Assembly: GCF_963924675.1 (NCBI RefSeq)
Contig: NW_027077447.1
Span: forward strand, 1 to 64,000
Direction: 5' to 3'
DNA: 64,000 nt
Source: Phocoena phocoena
Taxonomy: Eukaryota; Chordata; Mammalia; Artiodactyla; Phocoenidae
How positions within the stretch are numbered: the stretch's first letter is position 1; every line of letters starts with the position of its first letter. A program made the translations under genes and the position numbers. Of the stretch, positions 25,865-39,799 are shown piece after piece. The notes under the pieces were generated by a model. That model searched no databases and was not told the origin of the DNA. It saw only the letters and a program-made list of their open reading frames with translations.

Positions 25865-28800
25865 GTTCCCTAACCCTAACCCTAACCCTAACCCTAACCC
25901 TTACCCGAAGCCTTACCCTAACCCTTCCCCTAATCCTAACCCGTATGCTAACACTAACCCGTACCCTAACACGTACGCTCACCCTAAAACGTTGTCGTAC
26001 CCTAAACTGTCCCCTAAACCGTCCCCAACCCCTAACCCTAACCCTAACCCTAACCCAAACCCTAACCCTTACCTGAAGCCTTACCCTAACCCTTACCCTA
26101 ATCCTAACCCATACGATAACACTAACCTGTGCCCTAACACGTACGCTCACTCTAAACCGTTGTCATACACTAACCTGTCCCCTAAACCGTCCCCGTCCCC
26201 TAACCCTAACCCTAACCCTAGCCCTAACCCTTACCCGAAGCCTTACCCTAACCCGTCCCCTAATCCTAACCCGTACGCTAACACTAACCCGTACCCTAAC
26301 ACGTACGCTCACCCTAAACCGTTGTCATACACAAACCTGTCCCCTAAACTGTCCCCGTACCCGTCCCCGTCCCCTAACCCTAACCCTAACCCTAAACCTA
26401 ACCCTTACCCGAAGCCTTACCCTAACCCGTCCACTAATCCTAAACCGTACACTAACACTAACCCGTACCCTAACACGTACACTCACCCTAAACCGTTGTC
26501 GTACCCTAACTTGTCCCCTAAACCGTCCCCTAACCCTAACCCTAACCCTTACCCGAAGCATTACCCTAACCCATCCCCTTATCCTAACCCGTATGCTAAC
26601 ACTAACCCGTAGCCGAAAAAGTACGCTCACCATAAACTGTTGTCGTACCATAACCTGTCCCCTAAACGGTCCCCGTCCCCTAACCCTAACCCTAACCCTA
26701 ACCCTAACCCTATCCCTTACCCGAAGCCTTACCCTAACCCGTCCCCTAATCCTAACCCGTACGCTAACACTAAACCGTACCCTAACACATACGCACACCC
26801 TAAACCGTAGTCGTACACTAACCTGTCCCCTAAACCGTTCCCATCTCCTAACACTAACCCTAAGCCTAACCCTAACCCTAACCCTTACCCGAAGCCTTAC
26901 CCTAACACGTCCTCTAATCCTAAACCGTACGCTAACACTAACCCATACCCTAACACGTACGCTCACCCTAAACCGTTGTCGTACTCTAACCTGTCCCCTA
27001 AACCGTCCCCATCCCCTAACCCTAACCCTAACCCTAAACCTTACCCGAAGCCTTACCCTAACCCGTCCCCTAATCCTAACCCTTACTATAACACCAAACC
27101 GTACCCTAACACTTACGCTCACCCTAAACCGTTGTCGTACACTAACCTGTCCCCTAAACCTTCACCGTCCCCTCACCCTAACCCTAACCCTAACCCTAAC
27201 CCTAACCCGAAGCCTTACCCTAAACCGTCCCCTAATCCTAACCCGTACGCTAACACTATCCCGTACCCTAACACGTACGCTCACCATAAACCGTTGTCGT
27301 ACCCTAACCTTTCCCTTAAACCGTCCCCGTCCCCTAACCCTAACCCTAACCCTAACCCTAACCCTAACACTTACCCGAAGCCTTACCCTAACCCGTCCCC
27401 TAATCCTAACCCGTATGCTAACTCTAACCCGTACCCTAACACGTACGCTCTCCCTAAACCGTTGTCGTATCCTAACCTGTCCCCTAAACCGTCCCCGTTC
27501 CCTAACCCTAACCCTAACCCTAACCTTAACCCTAACCCTTATCCGAAGCCTTACCCTACACCGTCCCCTAATCCTAACTCGTACGCTAACACTAACACAT
27601 ACCTTAACACATACGCTCACCCTAAACCGTTGTCGTACTCTAACCTGTCCCCTAAACAGTCCCCGTCCCCTAACCCTAACCCTAACCATAACCCTTACGC
27701 GAAGCCTTACCCTAACCCGTCCCCTAATCCTAACCCTTAAGATAACACTAAACCGTACCCTAACATGTACACTCACCCTAAACCGTTTTCGTACCCTAAC
27801 CTGTCCCCTAAACCGTCCCCGTCCCCTAACCCTAACCCTAACCCTAACCCTAACACTTACCCGAAGCCTTACCCTATCCCGTCCCCTAATCCTAACCCGT
27901 ACGCTAACACTAACCCGTACCCTAACACGTACGCTCACCCTAAACCGTTGTCATACACTGACCTGTCCCCTAAACCGTCCCCGTCCCCTAACCCTAACCC
28001 TAACCCTAACACTTACCCGAAGCCTTACACTAACCCGTCCCCTAATCCTAAACCGTACGCTAACACTAAACCGTACCCTAACACGTACGCTCACCCTAAA
28101 TCGTTGTCGTACCCTAACCTGTCCCCTAAACCGTCCCCGTCCCCTAACCCTAAACCTAACCCTAACCCTAACCCTTACCCGAAGCCTTACCGTAACCCGT
28201 CCCCTAATCCTAACCCGTACGCTAACACTAAAGCGTACCCTAACACATACGCACACCCTAAACCGTTGTCGTACACTAACCTGTTCCCTAAACCTCCCCG
28301 TCTCCTAACCCTAACCCTAAACCTAATCCTAACCCTCACCCTTACCCGAAGCCTTACCCTAACCCGTCCTCTAATCCTAACCCGTACGCTATCACTAACC
28401 CATACCCTAACACGTACGCTCACCCTAAACCGTTGTCGTAGCCTAAGCTGTCCCCTAAAACGTCCCCGTCCCCTAACCCTAACCCTAATCCTAACCCTTA
28501 CCCGAAGCCTTACACTAACCCGAACCCTAAACCTAACCCGTACGCTAACACTAAACCGTACCCTAACACGTACGCTCACTCTAAACCATTGTCGTACCCT
28601 AACCTGTAACCTAAACCATCCCCTTCCCCTATCCCTAACCCTAACCCTAACCCTAACCCTTACCCGAAGCCTAACACTAACCCATCCCCTCATCCTAACC
28701 CGTACGCTAACCCTAACCCGTACCCTAACACGTACGCTCACCCTAAACCGTTGTCGTACCCTACCCTGTCCCCTAAACCGTCCCCGTCCCCTAACCATAA

Positions 28801-31800
28801 CCCTAACCCTAACCCAAACCCTAACCCTTACCCGAAGCCTTACCCTAACCCGTCCCATAATCCTAACCAATACGATAACACTAACCTGTACCCTAACACG
28901 TACGCTCACCCTAAACCGTTGTCATACACTAACCTGTCCCCTAAACCGTCCCCGTCCCCTAACCCTAACCCTAACCCTAGACCTAACCTTTACCCGAAGC
29001 CTTACCCTAACCCGTCCCCTAATCCTAACCCGTACGCTAACACTAACCCGTACCTTAACACGTACGCTCACCCTAAACCGTTGTCGTACACTAACCTGTC
29101 CCCTAACCTGTTCCCGTACCCGTCCCCGTCCCCTAACCCTAACCCTAACCCTAACACTTACCCGAAGCCTTACCCTAAACCGTCCCCTAATCCTAACCCG
29201 TACGCTAACACTAACCCGTACCCTAACACGTACGCTCACACTAAACCTTTGTCGTACCCTAACCTGTCCCCTAAACCGTCCCCATCCCCTAAACCTAAAC
29301 CTAACCCCAACCCTTACCCAAAGCCTTACCCTAACCCGTACCCTAATCCTAAACCGTACGCTAACACTAACCCATAGCGTAACACGTACGCTCACCATAA
29401 ACCTTTTTCGTACCCTAAACTGTCCCCTAAACCGTCCCCATCCCCTAACCCTAACCCTAACCCTAACACTAACCCTTACCTGAAGCCTTAACCTAACCCG
29501 TCCCCTAATCCTAAACCGTACGCTAACACTAAACCATATCCTAACACATACACACACCCTAAACCGTTGTTGTACCCTACCCTGTCCCCTAAACCGTCCC
29601 CGTCCCCTAACCCTAACCCTAACCCTAACCCAAACCCTAACACTTACCCGAAGCCTTACCCTAACCCTTCCCCTAATCCTAACCAATACGATAACACTAA
29701 CCCATACCCTAACACGTACGCTCACCCTAAACCGTTGTTGTACCCTACCCTGTCCCCTAAACCGTCCCCGTCCCCTAACCCTAACCCTAACCCTAACCAT
29801 AACCCTAACCCTTATCCGAAGCCTTACCCTAACTCGTCCCCTAATCCTAACTCGTACGCTAACACTAACCCGTACCCTAACACGTACGCTCACCCTAAAC
29901 CATTGTCGTACTCTAACCTGTCCCCTAAACCGTCCCCGTCCCCGTCCCTAACCCTAACCCTAACCCTAACCCTAAACCTTACCCGAAGCCTTACCCTAAC
30001 CCGTCCCCTAATCCTAACTCTTACGATAACACTAAACCGTACCCTAACACGTACGCTCACCCTAAACCGTTGTCATACACTGACCTGTCCCCTAAACCGT
30101 CCCCGTCCCCGTCCCTTAACCCTAACCCTAACACTAAACCTAACTCTTACCCGAAGCCTTACACTTACCCGTCCCCTAATCCTAAACCGTACACTAACAC
30201 TAACCCATACCCTAACACGTACACACACCCTAAACCGTTGTCGTACCCTAACCTGTCCCCTAAACCGTCCCCGTCCCCGTCCCCGTCCCCTAACCCTAAC
30301 CCTAACCCTTACCCGAAGGCTTACCCTAACCCATCCCCTAATCCTAACCCGTATGCTAACACTAAACAGTAGCCTAACACGTACGCTCACCATAAACCGT
30401 TGTCGTACCATAACCTGTCCCCTAAACAGTCCCCGTCCCCTAACCCTAAACCTAACCCTAACCCTAACCCTATCCCTTACACGAAGCCTTACCCTAACCC
30501 GTCCCCTAATCCTAACCCGTACTCTAACACTAAACCGTACCCTAACACATACGCACACCCTAAACCGTATTCGTACACTAACCTGTCCCCTAAACCGTCC
30601 CCGTCTCCTAACCCTAACCCTAACCCTAACCCTAACCCTTACCCGAAGCCTTACCCTAACACGTCCTCTAATCCTAACCCGTACGCTAACACTAACCCGT
30701 ACCCTAACACGAACGCTCACCCTAAACGGTTGTCATACTCTAACCTGTCCCCTAAACCGTTCCCGTCCCCTAACCCTAACCCTAACCCTAAACCTTACCC
30801 GAAGCCTTACCCTAACCCGTCCCCTAATCCTAACCCTTACGATAACACTAAACCGTACCCTAAAACGTACGCTCACCCTAAACCGTTGTCATACACTGAC
30901 CTGTCCCCTAAACCGTCCCCGTCCCCGTCCCCTAACCCTAACCCTAACCCTAACCCTTACCCGAAGCCTTACCCTAACCCGTCCCCTAATCCTAAACCGT
31001 ACACTAACACTAACCCGTACCCTAACACGTACACTCACCCTAAACCGTTGTCGTACCCTAACCTGTCCCCAAAACCGTCCCCGTCCCTAACCCTAACCCT
31101 AACCCTAACCCTAACCCTTACCCGAAGCCTTATCCTAAACCATCCCCTAATCCTAACCCGTATGCTAACACTAACCCGTAGCCTAACACGTACGCTCACC
31201 ATAAACCGTTGTCGTACCATAACCTGTCCCCTAAACGGTCACCGTCCCCTCACCCTATCCCTAACCCTAACCCTAACCCTATCTCTTACCTGAAGCCTTA
31301 CCCTAAACCGTCCCCTAATCCTAACCCGTACGCTAACACTAAACCGTATCCTAACACATACACACACCCTAAACCGTTGTTGTACACTAACCTGTCCCCT
31401 AAACCGTCCCCGTCTCCTAACCCTAACCCTAACCCTAACCCTAACCCTAACCCTTACCCGAAGCCTTACCCTAACACGTCATGTAATCCTAACCCGTACG
31501 CTAACACTAACACGTACCCTAACACGTACGCTCAACATAAACCATTGTCGTACCCTAACCTGTCCCCTAAACCGTCCCCGTCCCCTAACCCTATCCCTAA
31601 CCCTAACCCTAACCCTGACCCGAAGCGTTACTCTAACCCGTCCCCTAATCCTAACCCGTACGCTAACACTAACCCGTACCCTAACACGTACGCTCACCCT
31701 AAACTGTTGTCGTATCCTAACCTGTCCCCTAAACCGTCACCGTCCCCTCACCCTATCCCTAACCCTAACCCTAACCCTAACCCTAACCCTTACCCGAAGC

Positions 31801-32614
31801 CTTACCCTAACCCGTCCCCTAATCCTAACCCGTACGCTAACACTAACCCATACCCTAACACGTACGCTCACCCTAAACCGTTGTCGTACCCTAACCTGTC
31901 CCTTAAACCGTCCCCGTCCCCTAACCCTAACCCTAACCATAACCCTAACCCTTACCCGAAGCCTTACCCTAACTCGTCCCCTAATTCTAAATCGTACGCT
32001 AACACTAACCCGTACCCTAACACGTACGCTCACCCTAAACCGTTGTCCTACTCTAACCTGTCCCCTAAACCGTCCCCGTCCCCTAACCCTAACCCTAACC
32101 CTAACCCTAACCCTAAACCTTACCCGAAGCCTTACCCTAACCCGTCCCCTAATCCTAACCCTTACGATAACACTAAACCGTACCCTAACACGTACGCTCA
32201 CCCTAAACCGTTGTCATACACTGACCTGTCCCCTACACCGTCCCCGTCCGCGTCCCCTAACCCTAACCGTAACACTAACTCTAACCCTTACCCGAAACCT
32301 TACCCTAACACGTCCCCTAATCCTAAACCGTACACTAACACTAACCCGTACCCTAACACGTACACTCACCCTAAACCGTTGTCGTACCCTAACCTGTCCC
32401 CTAAACCGTCCCCGTCCCCGTCCCCAAACCCTAACCCTAACCCTAACCCTTACCCGAAGCCTTACCCTAACACGTCCTCTAATCCTAACCCGTACGCTAA
32501 CACTAACCCGTAGCCTAACACGTACGCTCACCTTAAACCGTTGTCGTACCATAACCTGTCCCCTAAACGGTCCCCGTCCCCTAACCCTAACCCTAACCCT
32601 AACCCTAACCCTAT
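25865..32614 (+). repeat. Satellite monomers in mosaic order
   Basis: No gene or unique sequence. Two adjacent monomers share the rare CCCTACCCTG word with a 168 bp offset (29563 and 29731 landmarks), a single-monomer tandem duplication. Hexamer phase is broken by one-base losses near 28295, 29947 and 31086. A variant with CACTGACC after the landmark recurs near 27956, 30080, 30896 and 32219. Another with CATACGCACACCC recurs near 26787, 28248 and 30547. Confidence 0.85.
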
Positions 32615-34556
32615 CCCTTACCCGAAGCCTTACCCTAACCCGTCCCCTAATTCTAACACGTACGCAAACACTAAACCGTACCCTTACACATACGCACACC
32701 CTAAACCGTAGTCGTACACTAACCTGTCCCCTAAACCGTCCCCGTCTCCTAACCCTAACCCTAACCCTAACCCTAAACCTTACCCGAAGCCTTACCCTAA
32801 CACGTCCTCTAATCCTAACCCGTATGCTAACACTAACCCGTACCCTAACACGTACGCTCAACCTAAACCGTTGTCGTACTCTAACCTGTCCCCTAAACCG
32901 TCCCCATCCCCTAACCCTAACCCTAACCCAAACCCTAAACCTTACCCGAAGCCTTACCCTAACCCGTCCCCTAATCCTAACCCTTACGATAACACTAAAC
33001 CGTACCCTAACACGTACGCTCACCCTAAACCGTTGTCATACACTGACCTGTCCCCTAAACCGTCCCCGTCCCCTAACCCTAACCCTAACCCTAACCCTAA
33101 CCGTTACCCGAAGCCTTACCCTAACCCGTCCCCTAATCCTAAACCGTACACTAACACTAACCCAAACCCTAATACGTACACTCACCCTAAACCGTTGTCG
33201 TACCCTAACCTGTCCCCTAAACCGTATCCGTCCCCTAACAATAACCCTAACCCTAACCCTAACCCTTACCCGAAGCATTTCCCTAAACCATCCCCTAATC
33301 CTAACCCATATGCTAACACTAACCAGTACCCTAACACGTACGCTCACCATAAACCGTTGTCGTACCATAACCTGTCCCCTAAATGGTCCCCGTCCTCTAA
33401 CCCTAAACCTAACCCTAACCCTAACCCTATCCCTTGCCCGAAGCCTTACCCTAACCCTTCCCCTAATCCTAACCCGTACGCTAACATTAAACCGTACCCT
33501 AACACATACGCACACCCTAAACCGTAGTCGTACACTAACCTGTCCCCTAAACCGTCCCCGTCTCCTAACCCTAACCCTAACCCTAACCCTAACCCTAACC
33601 CTTACCCTAAGCCTTACACTAACACGTCCTCTAATCCTATACCGTACGCTAACACTAACCCGTACCCTAACACGTACGCTCATCCTAAACCGTTGTCGTA
33701 CTCTAACCTGTCCCCTAAACCGTCCCCATCCCCTAACCCTAACCCTAACCCTAACCCTAACCCTGACCCGAAGCCTTACCCTAACCTGTCCCCTAGTCCT
33801 AACCCGTACGCTAACACTAACCCGTACCCTAACACGTACGCTCACCCTAAAGCGTTGTCGTACCCTAACCTGTCCCCTAAACCTTCACCGTCCCCTCACC
33901 CTAACCCTAACGCTAACCCTAACCCTAACCCGAACCCTTACCCGAAACCTTACCCTAAACCGTCTCCTAATCCTAACCCGTACGCTAACACTAACCCGTA
34001 CCCTAACACGTACACTCACCCTAAAACTTTGTCGTACCCTAACCTGTCCCCTAAACCGTCCCTGTCCGTTAACCCTAACAATAATCCTAACCCTAACACT
34101 TACCCGAACCTTACCATAACCCGTTTCTTAATCCTAACCCGTACGCTAACACTAACCCGTATCCTAACACGTACGCTCACAATAAACCGTTGTCGTACCC
34201 TAACCTGTCCCTTAAACCGTCCCCGTCCCCTAACCCTAACCCTAACCCTAACCCTAACCCTTACCCGAAGCCTTACCTTAACCCGTCCCCTAATCCTAAC
34301 CCGTATGCTAACTCTAACCCGTACCCTAACACGTACGCTCACCCTAAACCGTTGTCGTATCCTAACCTGTCCCCTAAACCGTCCCCGTTCCCTAACCCTA
34401 ACCCTAACCCTAACCTTAACCCTAACCCTTATCCGAAGCCTTACCCTAAACCGTCCCCTAATCCTAACTCGTACGCTAACACTAACACGTACCCTAACAC
34501 GTACGCTCACCCTAAACCGTTGTCGCACTCTAACCTGTCCCCTAAACCGTCCCCGT
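32615..34556 (+). repeat. 1.94 kb block, copy 2 of a near-exact pair 25 kb apart
   Basis: Near-identical to 7486-9428. The main difference is loss of one G at about 34107, where GAAGCC became GAACC; this breaks the hexamer phase of that monomer and truncates an otherwise open frame. The flanks of the two copies are unrelated beyond ordinary satellite similarity, so the block was moved or exchanged as a unit of about 12 monomers. Confidence 0.9.
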
Positions 34557-37489
34557 ACCCTAACCCTAACCCTAACCCTTACCCGAATCCTTACGCTAAC
34601 CCGTCCCCTAATCCTAACCCTTACGATAACACTAACCCGTACCCTAACACGTACGCTCACCCTAAACCGTTTTCGTACCCTAACCTGTCCCCTAAACCGT
34701 CCCCATCCACTAACCCTAACCCTAACCATAACCCTAACCCTTACCCGAAGCCTTACCCTAACCCGTCCCCTAATCCTAACCCGTACGCTAACCCTAAACG
34801 GTACCCTAACACATACGCACACCCTAAACCGTTGTCGTACACTAACCTGTCGCCTAAAACGTCCCCGTCTCCTAACGCTAACCCTAACCCTAACCCTAAC
34901 CCTAACACTTACCCGAAGCCGTACCCTAACACGTCCTTAATCCTAACCCGTACGCTAAAACTAACTCTTACCCTAACACGTATGCTCACCCTAAACCGTT
35001 GTCGTACCCTAACCTGTCCCCTAAACCGTCCCTGTCCCCTAACCCTAACCCTAACCCTAACCCTAACCCTTACCCGAAGCCTTACCCTAACCCGTCCCCT
35101 GATCCTAACCCGTACGCTAACACTAACCCGTACCCTAACACGTACGCTTACCCTAAACCTTTGTCGTACCCTAACCTGTCCCCTACACCGTCCCCGTCCC
35201 CTACCCCTAACCCTAACACTAACCCTAACCCTAACCCTTACCCGAAGCCTTACCCTAACCCGTCCCCTAATCCTACACCGTACGCTAACACTAAACCGTA
35301 CCCTAACACGTACGCTCACCCTAAACCGTTGTCGTACACTAACCTGTCCCCTAAACCGTCCCCGTCCCCTAACCCTAACCCTAACCCTAAACCTAACCCT
35401 TACCCGAAGCCTTAACCTAACCCGTCCCCTAATCCTAATCCGTTGGTTAACACTAACCCGTACCCTAACACGTATGCTCACCTTAAACCGTTGTTGTACA
35501 CTAACCTGTCCCCTAAACCGTCCCCGTCCCCTAACCCTAACCCTAAAGCTAACACTTACCCGAAGCCTTACACTAACCCGTCCCCTAATCCTAAACCGTA
35601 CGCTAACACTAAACCGTACCCTAACACGTACGCTCACCCTAAACCGTTGTCGTACGCTAACCCTTCCCCTAAACCGTCCCCGTCCCCTAACCCTAAACCT
35701 AACCCTAACCCTAACCCTTACCCGAAGCCTTCCCCTAACCCGTCCTCTAATCATAAACCGTACGCTAACACTAACACGTTCCCTAAAACGTACGCTCACC
35801 CTAAACCGTTGTCGTACCCTAACCTGTCCCCTAAAACGTCCCCGTCCCCTAACCCTAACCCTAACCCTAACCCTTACCCGAAGCCTTACACTAACCCGTA
35901 CCCTAAACCTAACCCGTACGCTAACACTGACCCGTACCCTAACACGTACGCTCACTCTAAACCATTGTCGTACCCTAACCTGTACCCTAAACCATCCCCG
36001 TCCCCTATCCCTAACCCTAACCCTAACCCTAACCCTTACCCGAAGCCTAACACTAACCCATCCCCTAATCCTAACCCGTACGCTAACCCTAACCCGTACC
36101 CTAACAAGTACACTCACTCTAAACCATTGTCGTGACCTAACCTGTACCCTAAACCATCCCCGTCCCCTATCCCTAACCCTAACCCTAACCCTTACCCGAA
36201 GCCTTACACTAACCCATCCCTTAATCCTAACCCGTACGCTAACCCTAACCCGTATCCTAACACGTACGCTCACCCTAAACTGTTGTCGTACCCTAACCTG
36301 TCCCATAAAGCGTCCCCGTCCCCGTCCCCTAACCCTAACCCTAACCCTAACACTTACCTGAAGCCTTACCCTAACCTGTCCCCTAATCCTAACCCGTACG
36401 CTAACACTAACCTGTACCCTAACACGTACGCTCACCCTAAACCGTTGTCGTACCCTAACCTGTCCCCTAAACCGTCAACGTCCCCGAACCCTAACCCTAA
36501 CCCTAACACGAACCCTTACCGAAAGCCTTACCCTAATCCGTCCCCTAATCCTAACACGTACGCTAACACTAACCCGTACCCTAACATGTACGCTCACCCT
36601 AAACCGTTGTCGTACCCTAACCTGTCCCCTAAACCGTCACCGTCCCCTAACCCTAACACTAAACCTAACCCTAACCCGAACCCTTACCCGAAGCCTTACC
36701 TAAACCCGTCCCCAATCCTAACCCGTACGCTAACACTAACCCGTACCCTAACACGTACGCTCACCCTAAACCGTTGTCGTACCCTAACCTGTCCCCTAAA
36801 CCGTCGCCGTCCCCTAACCCTAACCCTAACCCTAACCCTAACCCTAACCCTTACCCGAAGCCTTACCCTAACCCGTCCCCTAATAATAACCCGTACGCTA
36901 ACACTAACCCATACCCTAACACGTACGCTCACCCTAAACCTTTGTCGTACACTAACCTGTCCCCTAAACCGTCCCCGTCACCTAACCCTAACCCTAACCC
37001 TAACCCTAACCTTAACCCTAACCCTTATCCGAAGCCTTACCCTAACCCGTCCCCTAATCCTGACACGTATGCTAACTCTAAACCGTACCCTAACACGTAC
37101 GCTCACCCTAAACCGTTGTCCTACCCTAACCTGTCCCCTAAACCGTCCCCGTTCCCTAACCCTAACCCTAACCCTAACCTTAACCCTAACCCTTATCCGA
37201 AGCCTTACCCTAACCCGTCCCCTAATCCTAACCCGTACGCTAACACTAACCCGTACCCTAACACGTACGCTCACCCTAAACCGTTGTCGTACACTAACCT
37301 GTCCCCTAAACCGTCCCCGTCCCCTAACCCTTACCCTAACCGTAACCCTAACCCTAACCCTTACCCGAAGCCTTACCCTAACCCGTCCCCTATTCCTAAC
37401 CCATACGATAACACTAACGCGTACCCTAACATGTACGCTCACCCTAAAGCGTTGTCGTACCCTAACCTGTCCCCTAAACCGTCCCCGTC
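34557..37489 (+). repeat. Satellite monomers in mosaic order
   Basis: No gene or unique sequence. Adjacent monomers at about 35950-36111 and 36112-36270 share CTCACTCTAAACCATTG and a TGTACCC word with an offset of 162 bp, indicating a local monomer duplication. The same subtype occurs near 28580 and, in part, near 43730, 45350 and 60650. Phase-breaking one-base losses occur near 34936 and 36713. Confidence 0.85.
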
Positions 37490-39645
37490 CCCTAACCCTA
37501 ACCCTAACCCTAACCCTAAACCTAACGCTTACCCGAAGCCTTACACAAACCCGTCCCCTAATCCTAACCCGTACGCTAACACTAACCCGTAGCCTAACAC
37601 GTACGCTCACCATAAACCGTTGTCGTACCCTAAGCTGTCCCCTAAACCGCCCCTGTCCCCTAACACTAACACTAACCCTAACCCTAACCCTAACCCTTAC
37701 CCGAAGCCTTACCCTAACCCGTCCCCTAATCCTTACCCGAACGCTAACACTAATCCATACCCTAACAGGAACGCTCACCCAAAACCGTTGTCGTGCCCTA
37801 ACCTGTCCCCTAAACCGTCCCCGTCCCCGTCCCCTAACCCTAACCCTAACCCTAACCCTTACCCGAAGCATTACCCTAACCCGGCCCCTAATCCTAACCC
37901 GTATGCTAACTCTAACCCATACCCTAACACGTACGCTCACCCTAAACCGTTGTCGTACCCTAACCTGTCCCCTAAACCGTCCCCGTTCCCTAACCCTAAC
38001 CCTAACACTAACCCTAACCCTTACCCGAAGCCTTACCCTAACCCATCCCCTAATCCTAACCCTCACGCTAACACTAACCCGTACACTAACACGTACGCTC
38101 ACCCTAAACCGTTGTCGTACCGTAACCTGTCCCCTAAACCGTCCCCATCCCCTAACCCTAACCCTAACCCTTACCGGAAGCCTTACCCTAACCCCTCCCC
38201 TAATCCTAACCCGTACGATAACACTAACCCGTACCCTAACACGTACGCTCACCCTAAACCGTTGTCGTACCCTAACCTGTCCCCTAAACCGTCCCCGTCC
38301 CCTAACCCTAACCCTAAACCTAACCCTAACCCTAAACCTTACCCGAAGCCTTACCCTAACCCGTCCCCTAATCCGAACCCGTACGCTAACACTAACCCGT
38401 ACCCTAACACGTACGCTAACCCTAAACCGTTGTCGTACACTAACCTGTCCCCTAAACCGTCCCCGTCCCCGTCCCCTAACCCTATCTCTAACCCTAACCC
38501 TAACCCTTTCCCGAAGCCTTACCGTAACCCGTCCCCTAATCCTAACCGGTACGCTAACACTAAACCGTACCCTAACACATACGCACACCCTAAACCATTG
38601 TCGTACACTAACCTGTCCCCTAAACCGTCCCCGTCTCTTAACCCTAACCCTAACCCTAACCCTAATCCCAACCCTTACCCGAAGCCTTACCCTAACCCGT
38701 CCTCTAATCCTAACCCGTACGCTAACACTAACACGTACCCTAACACGTACGCTCACATTAAACCGTTGTCGTACCCTAACCTTTCCCCTAAACCGTCCCC
38801 GTCCCCTAACCCTAACCCTAACCCTAACTCTAACCCTAATACTTACCTGAAGCCTTACCCTAACCCGTCCCGTAATCCTAAACCGTACGCTAACACTAAC
38901 CCGTACACTAACACGTACGCTCACCCTAAATCATTGTCGTACACTAACCTGTCCCCTAAACCGTCCCCGTCCCCGTCACCTAACCCTAACCCTAACCTTA
39001 ACGCTAACCCTTACCCGAAGCCTTACCCTAAACCGTCCCCTAATCCTAACCCGTACGCTAACAATAACCCCTACCCTAACACGTACGCTCACCCTAAACC
39101 GTTGTCGTACCCTAACCTGTCCCCTAAACCGTCCCCTTCCCCTAAGCCTAACCCTAACCCTAACCCTAACCCTAAAACTTACCCGAAGCCTTACCCTAAC
39201 CCGTCCCCTAATCCGAACCCGTACGCTAACACTAACCAGTACCCTAACACGTACGCTAACCCTAAACCGTTGTCGTACACTAACCTGTCCCCTAAACCGT
39301 CCCCGTCCCCGTCCCCTAACCCTATCTCTAACCCTAACCCTAACCTTTACCCGAAGCCTTACCGTAACCCGTCCCCTAATCCTAACCCGTGCGCTAACAC
39401 TAAACCATACCCTAACACATACGCACAACCTAAACCATTGTCGTACACTAACCTGTCCCCTAAACCGTCCCCGTCTCCTAACCCTAACCCTAACCCTAAC
39501 CCTAATCCCAACCCTTACCCGAAGCCTTACCCTAACCCGTCCTCTAATCCTAACCCGTACGCTAACACTAACACGTACCCTAACACGTACGCTCACCCTA
39601 AACCGTTGTCGTACCCTAACCGGTCCCCTAAACCGTCCCCGTCCC
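37490..39645 (+). repeat. 14-monomer higher-order repeat, copy 1
   Basis: Matches 39800-41943 at an offset of 2310 bp early and 2298 bp late. About fourteen monomers with distinct variants occur in the same order in both copies: AACGCTTACCC, CCGCCCC, TACCCGAACGC, AAGCATTACCC, CCTCACG, ACCGGAAG, TATCTCTAACC, ACATTAAACC and CCGGTCCCC. Inside it, monomers 6-8 resemble monomers 11-13; the TATCTCT word recurs at 38483 and 39323, exactly 840 bp (five monomers) apart. Confidence 0.87.
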
Positions 39646-39799
39646 CTAACCCTAACCCTAACCCTAACCCTAACCCTAACCCTTACCCGAAGCCTTACCC
39701 TAACCCGTCCCCTAACACTAACACGTACGCTAACACTAACTCGTACCCTAACACGTACGCTCACCCTAAACCGTTGTCGTACCCTAAACTCTCCCCTAA

